Shown: positions 40,383 through 49,327, counted from the first letter of the stretch. The stretch: DNA of 64,000 nucleotides from Streptococcus mitis (GCF_003943935.1 NZ_RJOB01000007.1:1-64000), one strand, 5' to 3'. Notes: generated by a model from the sequence alone, not told the origin. Translations and numbers: made by a program.

Positions 40383-41123
40383 TTATTTGAAATAACGTTT
40401 CACCATAGGTAACTGCATCACATTAATATAAATATGGATGGCTCCTACAAGCAAGAAGGCTAGTAACTGAATCTCTCCTGTCAGTAAAGAAAAGAGAGCA
40501 ATCAGAAAGTAGAGACCTGGCAAGACATAGTTATTTAATTGGAATAAAATCCGAAAACTCTGTTCCAAATTAGCCTTGCGCTCCCCTTCATCGTAAGAAT
40601 CGAAATGCTCCAAGATATCCTTTGGTGTAGAGAAAAACACCAAACCAATCTGACGAACAATCGCAATAGTCTTAAAAAGATAATTTTGAGCATTGAAAAC
40701 CAACACTAATCCCAAAAAGGAAAGGGATAAGGTTATATGGCTTATATCGAGTACAATTACTTCACTTCCTGAAATGAAGAGAGCCAATAAAATCGCTACG
40801 CTTGCACTATTAAAAGCAATAGTTCCAAACTCAAGATTACGATTCATTTGCACATAATATGTTTCATTCAGATCATCATCCATTTCCTCTTGATACAAGG
40901 AGTGAAATTTTCTGCTTTTCTTTAGGAAATTGAACGTCAAAAGAAGACTAATGAAACCTATCAGTAAACAAATAGCTGATATCCATGGTATCAAGACTTT
41001 CACATCTAACATAATTTCGTGGGATTCGGCACGTGCCTTAAACATCCCTACAAACATGCCTAATAAACCTCCCAAAACAATAGACATTAAAAATAACAAG
41101 GCACCTTTCTTATTCTTTTTCAT
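40383..41123 (-). CDS. DUF3169-like membrane protein
   Basis: A 246-residue protein with about six hydrophobic segments; layout and the N-terminal KKNKKGALLFL start resemble the DUF3169 family found beside XRE regulators and ABC transporters in Firmicutes. Function unknown. ATG 41123 is chosen, with GGAGAATGAAT spacing; an ATG two codons earlier overlaps the ribosome site. It starts two bases after the preceding small gene. Confidence 0.7.
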   Translation of the reverse strand: MKKNKKGALLFLMSIVLGGLLGMFVGMFKARAESHEIMLDVKVLIPWISAICLLIGFISLLLTFNFLKKSRKFHSLYQEEMDDDLNETYYVQMNRNLEFGTIAFNSASVAILLALFISGSEVIVLDISHITLSLSFLGLVLVFNAQNYLFKTIAIVRQIGLVFFSTPKDILEHFDSYDEGERKANLEQSFRILFQLNNYVLPGLYFLIALFSLLTGEIQLLAFLLVGAIHIYINVMQLPMVKRYFK

Positions 41124-41125
41124 AT

Positions 41126-41326
41126 TCATTCTCCTTTTTCACTTGCTAAATTGTTTGCTTTCTTTTCAATCCAGTCAACGACTGGGATAAGAGCAAAGTA
41201 GGCCCAAATAAATTGGTCACTTTGATATGGATTAAACCAGCCTAAGTCCATCCCAATCAATAGAAATACGCTGACTAATAAAGCTATGGCAACTACATAA
41301 TAGATTACTTTATACTTGTTCATCAT
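41126..41326 (-). CDS. Small membrane protein, tandem paralog 2
   Basis: A 66-residue protein with two hydrophobic segments and a charged tail (DWIEKKANN). The first ten residues, MMNKYKVIYY, are identical to those of the next gene upstream, and the layout is the same, so the pair arose by duplication. Overlaps its paralog by 17 bases. Function unknown. Confidence 0.7.
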   Translation of the reverse strand: MMNKYKVIYYVVAIALLVSVFLLIGMDLGWFNPYQSDQFIWAYFALIPVVDWIEKKANNLASEKGE

Positions 41327-41501
41327 TTTTCTCCTTCTTCTTCAACCAGTTGAAAATGGACAAGAGGACTAAGTTAACCCAAAATAAATACTTACTTTCA
41401 ACAAAATAGAACCACCCCAGTAATGTTCCAATCATAGCGAAAGCATTCACAATGAGTGCAAGAACACTCATGTAATAAATCACTTTATACTTGTTCATCA
41501 C
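41310..41501 (-). CDS. Small membrane protein, tandem paralog 1
   Basis: A 63-residue two-pass protein, paralog of the gene at 41126-41326 (same MMNKYKVIYY start, similar W-L-K-K-K/W-I-E-K-K tail). It overlaps the XRE gene by four bases (ATGA-type), so translation is coupled. Function unknown. Confidence 0.7.
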   Translation of the reverse strand: MMNKYKVIYYMSVLALIVNAFAMIGTLLGWFYFVESKYLFWVNLVLLSIFNWLKKKEKNDEQV

Positions 41502-41704
41502 TCGTCCTCCTCCAAGCGAAATACTGATTCGACTGTTTCGTTGAAAATTTGAGATATTTTGAGGGCAATGATAATGGACGGGGTGTACTCATCCCGTTCT
41601 AATAGGCTGATAGTCTGTCTGGAAACCTCTGCTAGCTTGGCTAGTTCGGTTTGATTGAGGCCATCGCGAGCCCGCAGCTCTTTTAGACGATTTTTTAGTT
41701 GCAT
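41498..41704 (-). CDS. XRE-family helix-turn-helix regulator
   Basis: A 68-residue protein that is almost only a helix-turn-helix (about 5-60: L-N-Q-T-E-L-A-K-L-A-E-V-S-R-Q-T-I-S). It has the YozG/Cro-like compact form typical of autoregulators of small membrane/ABC operons. ATG 41704 chosen over a GTG three codons upstream. A palindrome overlapping the operon promoter (42084-42109) is the likely operator. Confidence 0.88.
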   Translation of the reverse strand: MQLKNRLKELRARDGLNQTELAKLAEVSRQTISLLERDEYTPSIIIALKISQIFNETVESVFRLEEDE

Positions 41705-41713
41705 GTTACACAC

Positions 41714-42028
41714 CTACTTCCCTTCAAATTCAACAGTTTGGATATCCTCAATGCGTTGTAGTTTGAATTTTTCTTTTCCTTTTTTATTAACACGGCGTAG
41801 CTTGACCCATTCCTCATCAACATCCACAACTTCCCAGTTATCTGTTCCAAAAACTTGTCCAACGATTGTCGGTGTTTTCCCAATCAATTCTTTTAATAAT
41901 CTTGACATTTCTTTATTTCCTTTCTGTTTTTGCTCAATTCTTTTGATTTTATTCTCCAGTTTCTTGACCTTTTGGGAATGGTAGATATAATACATAATCA
42001 CAAGAGGTACAAATCCTAATGCCCACAT
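41714..42028 (-). CDS. Membrane-anchored protein, unknown
   Basis: A 104-residue protein with one N-terminal membrane segment (about 2-16), a short coiled-coil-like charged stretch (KKLENKIKRIEQKQK) and a small C-terminal domain with predicted beta strands (W-E-V-V-D-V-D-E-E-W-V-K-L-R). First gene of the nine-gene operon. No family recognised. Confidence 0.65.
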   Translation of the reverse strand: MWALGFVPLVIMYYIYHSQKVKKLENKIKRIEQKQKGNKEMSRLLKELIGKTPTIVGQVFGTDNWEVVDVDEEWVKLRRVNKKGKEKFKLQRIEDIQTVEFEGK

Positions 42029-42064
42029 AATCGTTCCTTTCTACTTTTCTCTTAACTTGAATTT

Positions 42065-42109
42065 ATTGTAACACATCTTTTTCTTTTTGACAAGCATATT
42101 TGTCAAAAA
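42065..42109 (-). promoter_or_regulatory. Promoter and palindromic operator of the ABC/XRE operon
   Basis: Minus strand -35 TTGTCA (42088-42093), 17-base spacer, extended -10 TGTTACAAT (hexamer 42065-42070). A perfect 10-bp inverted repeat TTTTTGACAA / TTGTCAAAAA with a 6-base centre (42084-42109) covers the -35, a natural site for repression by the operon's XRE protein. Confidence 0.65.
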
Positions 42110-42142
42110 GTTTATTATTTTTGTCATTTTGTAAAAGAAAAA

Positions 42143-42164
42143 GGTCAGGAATAAGATCCTGACC
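42143..42164 (-). terminator. Terminator after hisS
   Basis: Perfect 8-bp stem GGTCAGGA / TCCTGACC, loop of six, then TTTTTCTTTT on the minus strand. Confidence 0.85.
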
Positions 42165-42177
42165 AGTTTTTCTACTA

Positions 42178-43458
42178 TTAAAAGCCTAATTTTTCAAAGA
42201 TTTCTGAGAAATTTTGATTGATAGCATCAAGTGACACTTGCACTTCTTCTCGGGTTTGATTATTCTTGACTGTCACTTGTCCGCTTTCGACTTCACTCTC
42301 TCCTAGAGTGATGAGAGTCTTAGCCGCAAAGACATCGGCTGACTTGAACTGAGCTTTGAGTTTACGGTTGAGGTAATCACGCTCTGCTTTGAAACCTTGT
42401 TGGCGAAGAGCCTGTACCAATTCCAAAGCCTTGACATTTGCTCCATCACCCAAGACTGCGATATAGACATCTAGGGCGTTTTCGATAGGGAGGGCCACAC
42501 CTTGCTTTTCAAGAATGAGAAGCAGGCGCTCTACACCAAGTCCAAAACCAAAGCCAGCAGTTTCAGGGCCTCCAAAGTAAGAAACCAAACCATCGTAACG
42601 ACCACCCGCACAGACTGTCAAGTCATTGCCCTCAATCTCAGTGATAAACTCAAAAATGGTGTGGTTGTAGTAGTCCAGACCACGCACCATATTGGTATCG
42701 ATGATATAGTCTACTCCAAGATTTTCCAACATCTGACGCACAGCATCAAAGTGTGCTTGGCTTTCTTCATCAAGGAAATCCAAGATAGACGGTGCATTCT
42801 CCACTGCCACCTTGTCTTCTTTTTCTTTAGAGTCCAAGACACGGAGAGGATTTTCCTCCAAACGACGTTGGCTATCCTTAGACAAGGTCTCCTTGAGCGG
42901 TGTCAGATAGTCAATCAAGGCTTGACGGTAGGCCGCACGGCTCTCAGGATTTCCAAGAGTGTTAAGATATAATTTGACACCTTGGATGCCGATTTCTTTC
43001 AAGAAATGGGCTGCCATCGCGATTGTTTCCACATCGGTAGCTGGATTGCTAGATCCAAAACACTCAACTCCGATCTGGTGGAACTGGCGCAAACGCCCTG
43101 CCTGTGGACGCTCGTAACGGAACATAGGGCCCATGTAGTAGAACTTACTTGGCTTTTGCACTTCTGGGGCGAAGAGTTTATTTTCCACATAGGAACGGAC
43201 TACTGGTGCCGTTCCTTCTGGTCGGAGGGTAATATGGCGGTCACCCTTGTCATAGAAATCATACATTTCCTTGGTTACGATATCCGTTGTATCTCCGACA
43301 GAGCGACTGATAACCTCGTAATGCTCAAAAATAGGCGTGCGCACTTCTGCATAGTTATAGCGCTTGAAAATCTCACGGGCAAAGCCCTCAACGTACTGCC
43401 ATTTGGCAGACTCAGCAGGTAAAATATCCTGCGTTCCTTTTGGTTTTTGTAATTTCAT
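42178..43458 (-). CDS. hisS: Histidyl-tRNA synthetase
   Basis: A 426-residue class II synthetase. Motif 2 region [10 protein letters not shown], the HisA loop R-G-L-D-Y-Y and motif 3 G-F-G-L-G-V-E-R-L are present, followed by the C-terminal anticodon-binding domain. It has its own extended -10 promoter (TGGTAAAAT) and terminator. Confidence 0.97.
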   Translation of the reverse strand: MKLQKPKGTQDILPAESAKWQYVEGFAREIFKRYNYAEVRTPIFEHYEVISRSVGDTTDIVTKEMYDFYDKGDRHITLRPEGTAPVVRSYVENKLFAPEVQKPSKFYYMGPMFRYERPQAGRLRQFHQIGVECFGSSNPATDVETIAMAAHFLKEIGIQGVKLYLNTLGNPESRAAYRQALIDYLTPLKETLSKDSQRRLEENPLRVLDSKEKEDKVAVENAPSILDFLDEESQAHFDAVRQMLENLGVDYIIDTNMVRGLDYYNHTIFEFITEIEGNDLTVCAGGRYDGLVSYFGGPETAGFGFGLGVERLLLILEKQGVALPIENALDVYIAVLGDGANVKALELVQALRQQGFKAERDYLNRKLKAQFKSADVFAAKTLITLGESEVESGQVTVKNNQTREEVQVSLDAINQNFSEIFEKLGF

Positions 43459-43535
43459 AGGGAATCCTCTTTAAACTTAATAGTCTTATTTTACCATAAA
43501 TCGAGGGATTAAAACAGTGAGAAAAAAATTAGGAT

Positions 43536-44783
43536 TCAAATATCATTTTTGAGATTAATAACTGTCAAAAGAATAGCTATCAAGGAGAGACCAACAAATA
43601 GCATCCAAGTCAACTGTATATTCCATACGGCTACTAGTGAAAAACAAGCTGTTCCCACAGGTATGGATAAGGTGAACAATAAACCTAAAAAATTACTGGT
43701 ACGAGCTAGAACCTCTGGAGCTAGATTTTTCAGGAGCATGGCACTAATCTTTGGTGAAACTTTACCAGACACATACAGAGTTAAAAAGAGAAATAGCAAA
43801 CCAAGCACGACTTGATTGAATACGTTAGCCAAACCAATTAGAGTGAGCCCTACGGTAGCCCACATCATCAATCTAGGCAAGGACTGCTTCCCAAAATAAT
43901 CATTGCCCGTAAGGCTACTAATGATGATTGCTAACAAAGCACAGAATTGACTGATAAATAATGCCTCTGTATAAGAAAAATTCAAGAGAGAATGGCTCAA
44001 AAAGAAGATATTATAAATTCCACCCAAAGCGCCACCCAAGGCATTGATAAGCAAGACAGCAAAGAGCATAAAACCAAAGTTTTTCTGTCCACCTTTAAGA
44101 AAAACGAGACGTAAATTTCGATAAATCGTTAGGAACTGCTCTTTGATCGGAAGCTTCTCATTTTTTAGAATTTCACCATCAGCAGATGACATTGACAGGC
44201 TCAATTTGCTTTTTCCTAAAAAGAGGATGACGGCTGATACTAGGAAAAAACAGGCATTGATTCCCGCAACGAGGGAAAAATTGTTGACCGATAGGCCTAA
44301 GAGCCAGACCCCGAAAGCTTGACCACCAATGGCTGAAATATAGGTAATGAACTGGGAAAAAGAGTAAGCCTCCATCAAATCATCTTCAGCTACTTTTTCT
44401 TTAATGAGAGGCATGCGCAAACCACCTGCAAAATCACTGATGACATCACTAATGACATTGATCAAACACAGGCTAGAAAAGGCAAAGAGAGTAGCTTGCT
44501 GAACAACTAGGGCTGCCAGAAAAAATAAAACCGCCTGAAACAAACCACTATAGACCATCCATTTGACCTTATCCCTCGTATAATCTGCCCGAATCCCTAC
44601 AAAAACTGTAAAGAGAGTCGGAAGAAGCATGACAATATTCGCCATAGCAACAGCAAAAGATGCTTGTGGTAAGGTCGATGCATAGACGATAAATACCAGG
44701 TTGAAAATCGAAGCACCAAAAGCATTGAAGAAGCGTGACAAAGTCAAGAGACGATAAGCTTGATTTCTGAACAATAGTTTCAT
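43536..44783 (-). CDS. MFS transporter (drug efflux type)
   Basis: A 415-residue protein with about twelve membrane segments and the short cytosolic loop motif G-I-R-A-D-Y-T-R-D-K (MFS motif A variant) after segment 2. Resembles the MFS group near macrolide efflux proteins of Gram-positives; substrate unknown. Downstream of the Rgg-type gene, separated by a terminator and its own extended -10 (TGCTATACT). The pair may be regulator and target. Confidence 0.82.
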   Translation of the reverse strand: MKLLFRNQAYRLLTLSRFFNAFGASIFNLVFIVYASTLPQASFAVAMANIVMLLPTLFTVFVGIRADYTRDKVKWMVYSGLFQAVLFFLAALVVQQATLFAFSSLCLINVISDVISDFAGGLRMPLIKEKVAEDDLMEAYSFSQFITYISAIGGQAFGVWLLGLSVNNFSLVAGINACFFLVSAVILFLGKSKLSLSMSSADGEILKNEKLPIKEQFLTIYRNLRLVFLKGGQKNFGFMLFAVLLINALGGALGGIYNIFFLSHSLLNFSYTEALFISQFCALLAIIISSLTGNDYFGKQSLPRLMMWATVGLTLIGLANVFNQVVLGLLFLFLTLYVSGKVSPKISAMLLKNLAPEVLARTSNFLGLLFTLSIPVGTACFSLVAVWNIQLTWMLFVGLSLIAILLTVINLKNDI

Positions 44784-44892
44784 AGATAATCTCCCTTCTT
44801 GTTCGAAGTTCTATATGAAGTATGACTATAGTATAGCACTTAGAAATTCTAGAGGAAAAACTTTTGAATATATGCAACAAACGAAATGAGCA

Positions 44893-44946
44893 AAAAGAAA
44901 CGATAGAATTTCTCCAGTGACACGAGAAAGCCCAACAGTTCTATCG
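44893..44946 (-). terminator. Terminator after the rgg-like gene
   Basis: Minus strand stem CGATAGAA / TTCTATCG with inner TTTCTC/GAGAAA pairing, followed by TTTCTTTTT. Confidence 0.7.
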
Positions 44947-44983
44947 CTTCAAATTTCAAATTATTTTCTTAGTTTGCAGATAT

Positions 44984-45835
44984 TCAACAATCGGTCGTCT
45001 TTCTATAGTATTCGGCAGATTTATTACAGCCAAGCATCTCAAAAATATGGACAGCATCCTCCATCTTTTTCTGGCCTTCCTTGACTCTACCTTGCTTGCT
45101 ATCAAGGAGACCTTCAGCCCACAAATAGACAATTCGGAAATAGGTCTCATTTTCCTTGTAGAAATGCTCTTTGATGACACGTTTAAAATAAGAGGCATTG
45201 GTAAATTCTTCACACTCAATGCTGACTAAAAAACCATTCAATAGCATAGTGTGAAAAAGGTTTCGGTTTCCAGACATTTCCATTAGAAAATCGGATTTGC
45301 GGACCATTTCTCGTACATATCTAGTAAAAAGGGAAACAGATAAAAACGGAGAACTAACTGAGAACAAATTGAGTTCATAGATTCCCCAAATCTCGGTAGA
45401 AAACAAGTAGTCATGAAGGACTTTCCCTTCCTCTGCTGTTAACTCTACCCTTTCATCCATACTCTTCATATAAGACTTGATAATAATGGCATTTAGAATA
45501 TATTTCTGTTTGTTTTGAGAATGGGCATGCTTTTGATACTCCTTGCGATACAAGTCTTCGAGAGGTGCTATATTCTTTATATCCAAGACATCTATGATTT
45601 CTTTTCTCAACTCAGAATCAGTATCATACTGAAAACCTCTAGCTAGAAAGAGGATTTCCTCTACACTAGCAGATATATTTTCTAGGGCAAATAGAAACTT
45701 TTCCACCGAAAGCTCACTCTGACCTGTTTCAAATCGGGACAACATAGACGGAGAAAATTGTCCCCCAGTTGCTTGTCTCAGCGAGATATTTCTTGACTCT
45801 CGTAATTGTCTAAAGACTTTTCCAATCTGCTCCAT
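44984..45835 (-). CDS. Rgg/MutR family transcriptional regulator
   Basis: A 283-residue regulator: N-terminal XRE helix-turn-helix (about 8-60, I-S-L-R-Q-A-T-G-G-Q-F-S-P-S-M-L-S-R-F-E) and a long alpha-helical repeat domain as in Rgg/PlcR-type peptide receptors. I looked on both strands of the flanks for a short hydrophobic pheromone gene and saw none, so it may be an orphan Rgg. Likely partner: the MFS transporter downstream. Confidence 0.88.
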   Translation of the reverse strand: MEQIGKVFRQLRESRNISLRQATGGQFSPSMLSRFETGQSELSVEKFLFALENISASVEEILFLARGFQYDTDSELRKEIIDVLDIKNIAPLEDLYRKEYQKHAHSQNKQKYILNAIIIKSYMKSMDERVELTAEEGKVLHDYLFSTEIWGIYELNLFSVSSPFLSVSLFTRYVREMVRKSDFLMEMSGNRNLFHTMLLNGFLVSIECEEFTNASYFKRVIKEHFYKENETYFRIVYLWAEGLLDSKQGRVKEGQKKMEDAVHIFEMLGCNKSAEYYRKTTDC

Positions 45836-45959
45836 AGACTTCTCCTTAATTCAGCTTTTTCTTTATGTTATCATATTTTTTCAGAAAATTCATCAAAAAC
45901 TTGCCAAATTGTCAGAATTATGAGAAAATAGAGGATATTTATCACGTGGAGGGACTGCT

Positions 45960-46301
45960 ATGAGAGACGATATCAAAATCAATGACCGCGCTTTGGCCTT
46001 ACAAAATCAAATTATCGAAAAACTAGAGAAGGTTTTTGATACAGATGTGGAATTGGATGTTTACAATCTAGGGCTGATTTATGAAATCAATCTGGATGAA
46101 ACGGGGCTCTGTAAGATTGTCATGACCTTCACCGACACCGCCTGTGATTGCGCTGAAAGTTTGCCTATTGAAATCGTGGCAGGTCTCAAACAAATCGAGG
46201 GTATCGAAGATGTCAAGGTTGAAGTTACCTGGTCGCCTGCCTGGAAGATCACACGAATCAGTCGCTACGGCCGTATTGCCCTTGGACTGCCACCTCGTTA
46301 A
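45960..46301 (+). CDS. MIP18/DUF59 iron-sulfur assembly factor
   Basis: A 113-residue protein of the MIP18 (PaaD/SufT-like) family, involved in Fe-S cluster assembly. Visible signature: D-V-Y-N-L-G-L-I-Y near the start, then D-T-A-C-D-C-A-E with a conserved Cys, and a V-T-W-S-P-x-W segment. Good GGAGGG ribosome site. Next to ilvD, a likely Fe-S enzyme, though on the opposite strand. Confidence 0.85.
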   Translation: MRDDIKINDRALALQNQIIEKLEKVFDTDVELDVYNLGLIYEINLDETGLCKIVMTFTDTACDCAESLPIEIVAGLKQIEGIEDVKVEVTWSPAWKITRISRYGRIALGLPPR

Positions 46302-46330
46302 GCAGGTAAATCACTTTTGAAGATGAAAAG

Positions 46331-46357
46331 AAGCAAGCCGAAATTGGCTTGCTTTTT
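46331..46357. terminator. Bidirectional terminator between MIP18 gene and ilvD
   Basis: Stem AAGCAAGCC / GGCTTGCTT, six-base loop, T run on the plus strand; also usable by ilvD. Confidence 0.8.
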
Positions 46358-46361
46358 GAGT

Positions 46362-48065
46362 TTATTTTTTACCTGACTTGTCCATATTCCAGAAGTCTGT
46401 CACGGCTCCACGTGAAGCAGATGATACGATATGAGCGTATTTACCGAGGACACCACGGCTGTAAAGTGGTGGCAAGGTTGTTTCTGCCTTACGTTTTTCA
46501 AGTTCTTCTTCCGATACGGCCATGGAAATTTCTTTGGTATCTTGGTCAACCGTAACGATATCACCTGTACGAAGGTAGGCAATCGGTCCACCATCCTGAG
46601 CCTCAGGAGCGATATGTCCAACAACCAGACCATAAGTACCACCAGAGAAACGACCATCCGTCAAGAGGGCAACCTTGTCTCCTTGACCTTTACCAACGAT
46701 CATTGATGAAAGTGACAACATCTCAGGCATACCAGGACCACCCTTAGGTCCCACGAAACGAACAACGACAACATCGCCATCAACGATTTCATCTGTCAGA
46801 ACAGCCTGAATCGCATCTTCTTCTGAGTCAAAGACCTTAGCTGGTCCAACGTGACGACGCACTTTAACACCTGATACTTTAGCAACCGCACCATCAGGGG
46901 CAAGGTTTCCATTCAAGATGATAAGCGGACCATCTGCACGTTTTGGATTTTCAAGTGGCATAATGACTTTTTGACCTGGTGTGAGGTCTGCAAAGTCAGC
47001 TAAGTTTTCAGCAACAGTCTTACCAGTACATGTGATACGGTCTCCGTGAAGGAATCCATTTGCCAAGAGGTATTTCATAACCGCAGGGACACCACCGACT
47101 TCGTAGAGGTCTTGGAAGACATACTGACCAGATGGTTTCAAGTCGGCCAAGTGAGGCACACGTTCTTGGATCGTATTGAAGTCCTCAAGTGACAAATCAA
47201 CATTAGCCGCATGGGCAATGGCAAGCAAGTGAAGAGTGGCGTTTGTAGAACCACCGAGAGCCATGGTTACAGTAATGGCATCTTCAAAGGCTTCACGAGT
47301 CAAGATATCAGATGGTTTGAGACCAAGCTCCAGCATCTTGACAACAGCACGTCCTGCTGCTTCGATGTCTTCTTTCTTGTCAGCTGATTCAGCTGGGTGA
47401 GATGAAGAGCCTGGCAAACTCATACCTAGAACTTCGATAGCAGTCGCCATGGTATTAGCAGTGTACATACCACCACAGCCACCAGGGCCAGGGCAGGCAT
47501 TACATTCAAGACGTTTCACGTCCTCAGCTGTCATATCTCCGTGGTTCCATTTTCCGATACCCTCAAACACAGAAACCAAGTCGATGTCTTTTCCATCAAG
47601 ATTTCCCGGTGCAATAGTTCCACCATAGGCGAAAATAGCTGGGATATCCATATTAGCAATGGCAATCATAGAACCAGGCATGTTCTTGTCACAGCCACCG
47701 ATAGCAACGAAGGCATCAACGTTGTGACCACCCATCGCCGCCTCGATAGAGTCCGCAATGATATCACGAGATGTCAAAGAGAAACGCATACCAGGCGTTC
47801 CCATGGCAATCCCATCCGCTACGGTAATAGTCCCAAACTGCACAGGCCAAGCACCTGCCGATTTGACACCTTCTTTAGCTAATTTCCCAAAATCATGCAA
47901 GTGAATGTTACATGGCGTATTTTCCGCCCAAGTCGAAATCACTCCTACAATCGGTGTTTCAAAGTCCTTATCTGTCATACCAGTCGCACGAAGCATAGCA
48001 CGGTTTGGTGATTTCACCATACTGTCATAAATGCTACTGCGGTGACGTTTATCTAATTCAGTCAT
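46362..48065 (-). CDS. ilvD: Dihydroxy-acid dehydratase
   Basis: A 567-residue Fe-S dehydratase of branched-chain amino acid synthesis (2,3-dihydroxy-isovalerate to 2-ketoisovalerate). Cluster cysteines appear in G-G-C-D-K-N and in [10 protein letters not shown]. The other ilv genes are not adjacent. Extended -10 TGCTATAAT upstream, ATG with GGGAGGGA. Confidence 0.96.
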   Translation of the reverse strand: MTELDKRHRSSIYDSMVKSPNRAMLRATGMTDKDFETPIVGVISTWAENTPCNIHLHDFGKLAKEGVKSAGAWPVQFGTITVADGIAMGTPGMRFSLTSRDIIADSIEAAMGGHNVDAFVAIGGCDKNMPGSMIAIANMDIPAIFAYGGTIAPGNLDGKDIDLVSVFEGIGKWNHGDMTAEDVKRLECNACPGPGGCGGMYTANTMATAIEVLGMSLPGSSSHPAESADKKEDIEAAGRAVVKMLELGLKPSDILTREAFEDAITVTMALGGSTNATLHLLAIAHAANVDLSLEDFNTIQERVPHLADLKPSGQYVFQDLYEVGGVPAVMKYLLANGFLHGDRITCTGKTVAENLADFADLTPGQKVIMPLENPKRADGPLIILNGNLAPDGAVAKVSGVKVRRHVGPAKVFDSEEDAIQAVLTDEIVDGDVVVVRFVGPKGGPGMPEMLSLSSMIVGKGQGDKVALLTDGRFSGGTYGLVVGHIAPEAQDGGPIAYLRTGDIVTVDQDTKEISMAVSEEELEKRKAETTLPPLYSRGVLGKYAHIVSSASRGAVTDFWNMDKSGKK

Positions 48066-48092
48066 TTGTTCCCTCCCATTTCAGTTTTTACT

Positions 48093-48101
48093 ATTATAGC
48101 A
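48093..48101 (-). promoter_or_regulatory. Extended -10 promoter of ilvD
   Basis: Minus strand TGCTATAAT (hexamer 48093-48098), about 28 bases before the ilvD ATG. No T-box or attenuator fits in the short leader. Confidence 0.55.
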
Positions 48102-48210
48102 CATTTTAAAAGCAATGAACAGAAGAAAATTCTTGAATTTTCAGAAAATTTCGATTAATTTGGTTAATGGCCTTCTAATTTTTTCATCTTTTTTTGTCAA
48201 GTAACTTTAC

Positions 48211-48239
48211 TTTACAAAAAAAATGTGTTATCCTAGTAT
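48211..48239 (+). promoter_or_regulatory. Promoter of rpmF-rpmG
   Basis: -35 TTTACA (48211-48216), 17-base spacer, -10 TAGTAT (48234-48239), giving a leader of about 50 bases. Confidence 0.6.
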
Positions 48240-48295
48240 GGTTGATGAAAATCAGTAGATTGAATCGAATTTAAATACCTAAAGGAGAAATCAAA

Positions 48296-48478
48296 ATGGC
48301 AGTACCTGCACGTCGCACTTCAAAAGCGAAGAAAAACAAACGTCGTACACACTACAAAGTAACAGCTCCATCTGTAAACTTTGACGAAACTACTGGAGAT
48401 TACTCACGTTCTCACCGCGTATCACTTAAAGGATACTACAAAGGACGTAAAATCGCTAAAGCTGCATCAGCTGAATAA
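48296..48478 (+). CDS. rpmF: 50S ribosomal protein L32
   Basis: A 60-residue basic protein starting [19 protein letters not shown], the L32 signature. No CxxC zinc pairs are present, so it is the zinc-free form. First gene of rpmF-rpmG, with an AAAGGAG ribosome site. Confidence 0.96.
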
Positions 48479-48493
48479 TAGAAGGGAGATACC

Positions 48494-48643
48494 ATGCGCG
48501 TAAATATTACACTTGAACACAAAGAATCTGGTGAACGCTTGTACCTTACTTCTAAAAACAAACGTAACACTCCAGACCGTCTTCAATTGAAGAAATACTC
48601 ACCAAAACTTCGCAAACACGTTGTGTTTACAGAGGTGAAATAG
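48494..48643 (+). CDS. rpmG: 50S ribosomal protein L33 (zinc-free form)
   Basis: A 49-residue protein starting [20 protein letters not shown] and ending FTEVK, 15 bases after rpmF with a GAAGGGAG ribosome site. All zinc-binding cysteines are absent, marking the C-minus L33 paralog that lets cells save zinc. The right edge of this gene is the left border of the accessory island. Confidence 0.95.
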
Positions 48644-48647
48644 GGAT

Positions 48648-48756
48648 TCACTACACGTCAATAGACGTGAGGAACCTTGATTTTAAGCGATTTTTGAAAT
48701 TTCAAATTTCACTACATTGCAATAAAAATCAACCGAATCACTACCTTTTTCACTAC
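48648..48756. repeat. Cluster of four TCACTAC repeats and a palindrome after rpmG
   Basis: TCACTAC occurs at 48648-48654, 48709-48715, 48738-48744 and 48750-48756, all on the plus strand; the last two form a tandem TCACTACCTTT. A perfect CACGTC-AATA-GACGTG palindrome is at 48653-48668. The layout resembles integrase arm-binding sites left by an element that used the 3' end of rpmG. The rest of 48757-49095 holds two terminators and no gene I can support. Confidence 0.5.
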
Positions 48757-48800
48757 CTTTTTTTGAAATAAGAATATTGATTCGGACAATTAAAAGCAAG

Positions 48801-48836
48801 AAAAGGAGCTTCATCTCATGATGAAGCTCCTTTTTT
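48801..48836 (+). terminator. Terminator downstream of rpmG
   Basis: Eleven-bp stem AGGAGCTTCAT / ATGAAGCTCCT followed by TTTTTT; first strong plus-strand terminator after rpmF-rpmG. Confidence 0.8.
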
Positions 48837-48981
48837 ATTGTATTCTCATTCCTAAAAATACTAGAAATAGCACAGTCTTTTCTAGTATTTGTGGAATCCA
48901 AAACGCAAGCTTAACAAGACTATTCTAACCAAGAACGTATACAATCAAACACTTTTAACGCTATTATAAAGCAACAAAGCA

Positions 48982-49030
48982 AAAACTCCAGATTAGAACC
49001 TTCTAAGCGGTTCATAGACTGGAGTTTTTT
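48982..49030 (+). terminator. Second terminator-like hairpin
   Basis: Stem AAAACTCCAG / CTGGAGTTTT with inner GAACC/GGTTC, then TTTATAT. No plus-strand gene immediately before it survives; probably a relic of a lost gene. Confidence 0.65.
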
Positions 49031-49095
49031 ATATATCTGTTCGCTAAATGTTTACATTTATATCATTAAAGTTATTTTTTTAACTCGTTATGTAA

Positions 49096-49212
49096 TCATT
49101 TATATTTTCGTTTTAATAATGGGCTAGTTCCTAAAATTAACCCTAAAAATCCTAGCGACGTAAGCAATTTATTATCTTCTGTACCAGTGTTTGGAAGTTC
49201 AGATTTATTATT
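49096..49212 (-). pseudogene. Remnant of an LPXTG surface protein (anchor only)
   Basis: Read on the minus strand, 36 codons give a complete cell-wall sorting signal: L-P-N-T-G, a spacer, a hydrophobic stretch (LLTSLGFLGLILGTS) and a basic tail (KRKYK) before the stop. An in-frame stop lies directly upstream (49213-49215), so the body of the protein is gone. A sortase-anchored protein once occupied this site. Confidence 0.8.
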
Positions 49213-49275
49213 TTAACTCATTTTGTTCGCTTTTTATATTTAAGGTTAGACTTTTATCTCAGACTCTTTCTACTA

Positions 49276-49327
49276 TACCGGCGGCCGGGGTCGAACCGGC
49301 ACGTCCTAATGGACACTGGATTTTGAG
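49276..49327 (-). other. 3' half of a tRNA-Leu(CAA) gene (attachment-site scar)
   Basis: On the minus strand the sequence runs from the anticodon loop CTCAAAA through a 3' anticodon strand TCCAG, a long class II variable arm GTCC-ATTA-GGAC, a T arm (GCCGG / CCGGC) and acceptor end CGCCGGTA. The 5' half is absent: the bases before the loop do not pair with TCCAG. Such 3' tRNA halves are the hallmark of integrative elements that recombine at tRNA genes. Confidence 0.85.

Noticed and set aside
45836..45959. Short hydrophobic pheromone gene for the Rgg-family regulator
   Set aside because: No small frame with a ribosome site and hydrophobic tail on either strand here or in the 44784-44983 gap.
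48683..48901. Minus-strand 72-codon open frame downstream of rpmG
   Set aside because: It runs through a terminator palindrome and the TCACTAC cluster, and has no convincing ribosome site or protein-like pattern.
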